Made by a program: the position numbers and the translations under genes. From assembly GCA_900547125.1 (NCBI GenBank), contig URFU01000054.1:1-13793 (forward strand): a stretch of 13,793 nucleotides of DNA, read 5' to 3'. Of the stretch, positions 13,207 to 13,793 are shown piece by piece; position 1 is the first letter of the stretch; each line of letters starts with the position of its first letter. A model generated the notes under the pieces. That model worked only from the letters and a program-made list of their open reading frames with translations, searched no databases and was not told where the DNA came from. Source of the stretch: an uncultured Collinsella sp. (lineage in GTDB: Bacteria; Actinomycetota; Coriobacteriia; Coriobacteriales; Coriobacteriaceae).

Positions 13207-13793
13207 ATGTCCGAAGGCTGGAACATCCTGGTGGTTGATGACGAGCCCCCAATTAGGGCTGAGCTACGCTATCTGTTGGAAAAGGATACGCGTGTGGGTC
13301 AGATTGCCGAGGCGGGCAATGTCACCGAAGCCGTGGAGTCGATTCTGTCGAACAAGCCCGACGTGCTGTTTTTGGACATTACCATGCCCGGTCGCTCGGG
13401 AATTGAGCTTGCCGAGACGCTGCAGAACCTAAAGACGCCGCCGGTCGTGGTGTTTGTGACGGCATTTGCCGAGTATGCGGCCGATGCCTACAACCTCGAT
13501 GCTGTCGATTACGTCGTCAAACCGGTCGAGGATGCCCGCTTGTCAAAGGCGCTCGACAAGATTGAGACTGCCCTGGGTGCTCGCCGTGTCGTCCATGCTC
13601 CGCGCCAGCCTTTGCGCCTGACGGTGGATCGTGGGGGCAAAAAGGTGTTCATTCCCGTGGCGGATGTCTGCTACTTTGAGGCGCGCGCCGATTTTTGCAA
13701 CGCCGTCTGCGCCGAGGGGACGTACCTGATCAATGAGTCGATTTCCTCGCTCGAGCGTCGCCTGGCCTCTGATTTATTTATTCGTGTCCACCG
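13207..13793 (+). CDS. LytTR-family response regulator (3' end outside window)
   Basis: Partial gene, 195 complete codons before the window ends. The receiver domain (about residues 5-120) has the acid pair Asp11/Asp12 in LVVDDEPP, phosphoacceptor Asp57 in LFLDITMPG, Thr85 in FVTAF and Lys105 in VVKPV. A LytTR DNA-binding domain begins near residue 135 (LRLTVDRGGKKVFIPVADVC, YFEARADF) and runs out of the window near FIRVH. The ATG at 13207 is preceded by GAGGGG. It is the partner of the kinase 38 bp upstream. LytTR regulators usually bind paired direct repeats in promoters of transport or envelope genes. The neighbouring permease-amidohydrolase unit or the peptidase gene could be targets, but nothing in the sequence proves it. 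Confidence 0.93.
   Translation, partial: MSEGWNILVVDDEPPIRAELRYLLEKDTRVGQIAEAGNVTEAVESILSNKPDVLFLDITMPGRSGIELAETLQNLKTPPVVVFVTAFAEYAADAYNLDAVDYVVKPVEDARLSKALDKIETALGARRVVHAPRQPLRLTVDRGGKKVFIPVADVCYFEARADFCNAVCAEGTYLINESISSLERRLASDLFIRVH

Overview
The window looks like a chromosomal segment of a gut Actinomycetota of the class Coriobacteriia, most likely Collinsella. That is inference from protein character, the G/C-rich wobble positions of arcC, the permease and the amidohydrolase, the strong AAAGGAGG-type ribosome binding sites, and the gene set. No rRNA or other taxonomic marker is present.

Left part (1-7282): an arginine deiminase (ADI) module. A leftward pair, a second arginine deiminase (arcA2) and an XRE/S24-type regulator, is divergent from a rightward operon: a YfcC/DcuC-family basic amino acid antiporter, arcA1, arcB (catabolic ornithine carbamoyltransferase) and arcC (carbamate kinase). 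Together these import arginine, convert it to citrulline and NH3, then to ornithine and carbamoyl phosphate, and finally make ATP, CO2 and NH3. The divergent control region holds two dyads of identical TTGA-N9-TCAA architecture whose centres lie 30 bp apart. They are good candidate operators, possibly for the linked regulator. The whole module lies between two perfect 77-bp direct repeats (1-77 and 7206-7282) that carry the same intrinsic terminator. A GGGGAC-type palindromic element sits just outside each repeat.

Middle part (7283-8803): a BIME-like palindromic element, a leftward gene for a membrane- or lipid-anchored C39-like cysteine peptidase with a long basic disordered N-terminus, and a roughly 360-bp divergent intergenic region.

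Right part (8804-13793): an APC-superfamily amino acid permease and a binuclear-metal amidohydrolase (imidazolonepropionase/Xaa-Pro-dipeptidase-like), probably one transcription unit with hairpins between the genes and an intrinsic terminator after them. A LytS-type histidine kinase and a LytTR response regulator follow; the latter is cut by the window end.

Most interesting points: ArcA2 keeps the ADI catalytic Cys/His/Asp/Glu set but has Phe where the active-site Arg401 should be. Its partner regulator has Arg instead of Lys at the S24 catalytic dyad position. The ADI module is bracketed by long perfect direct repeats.
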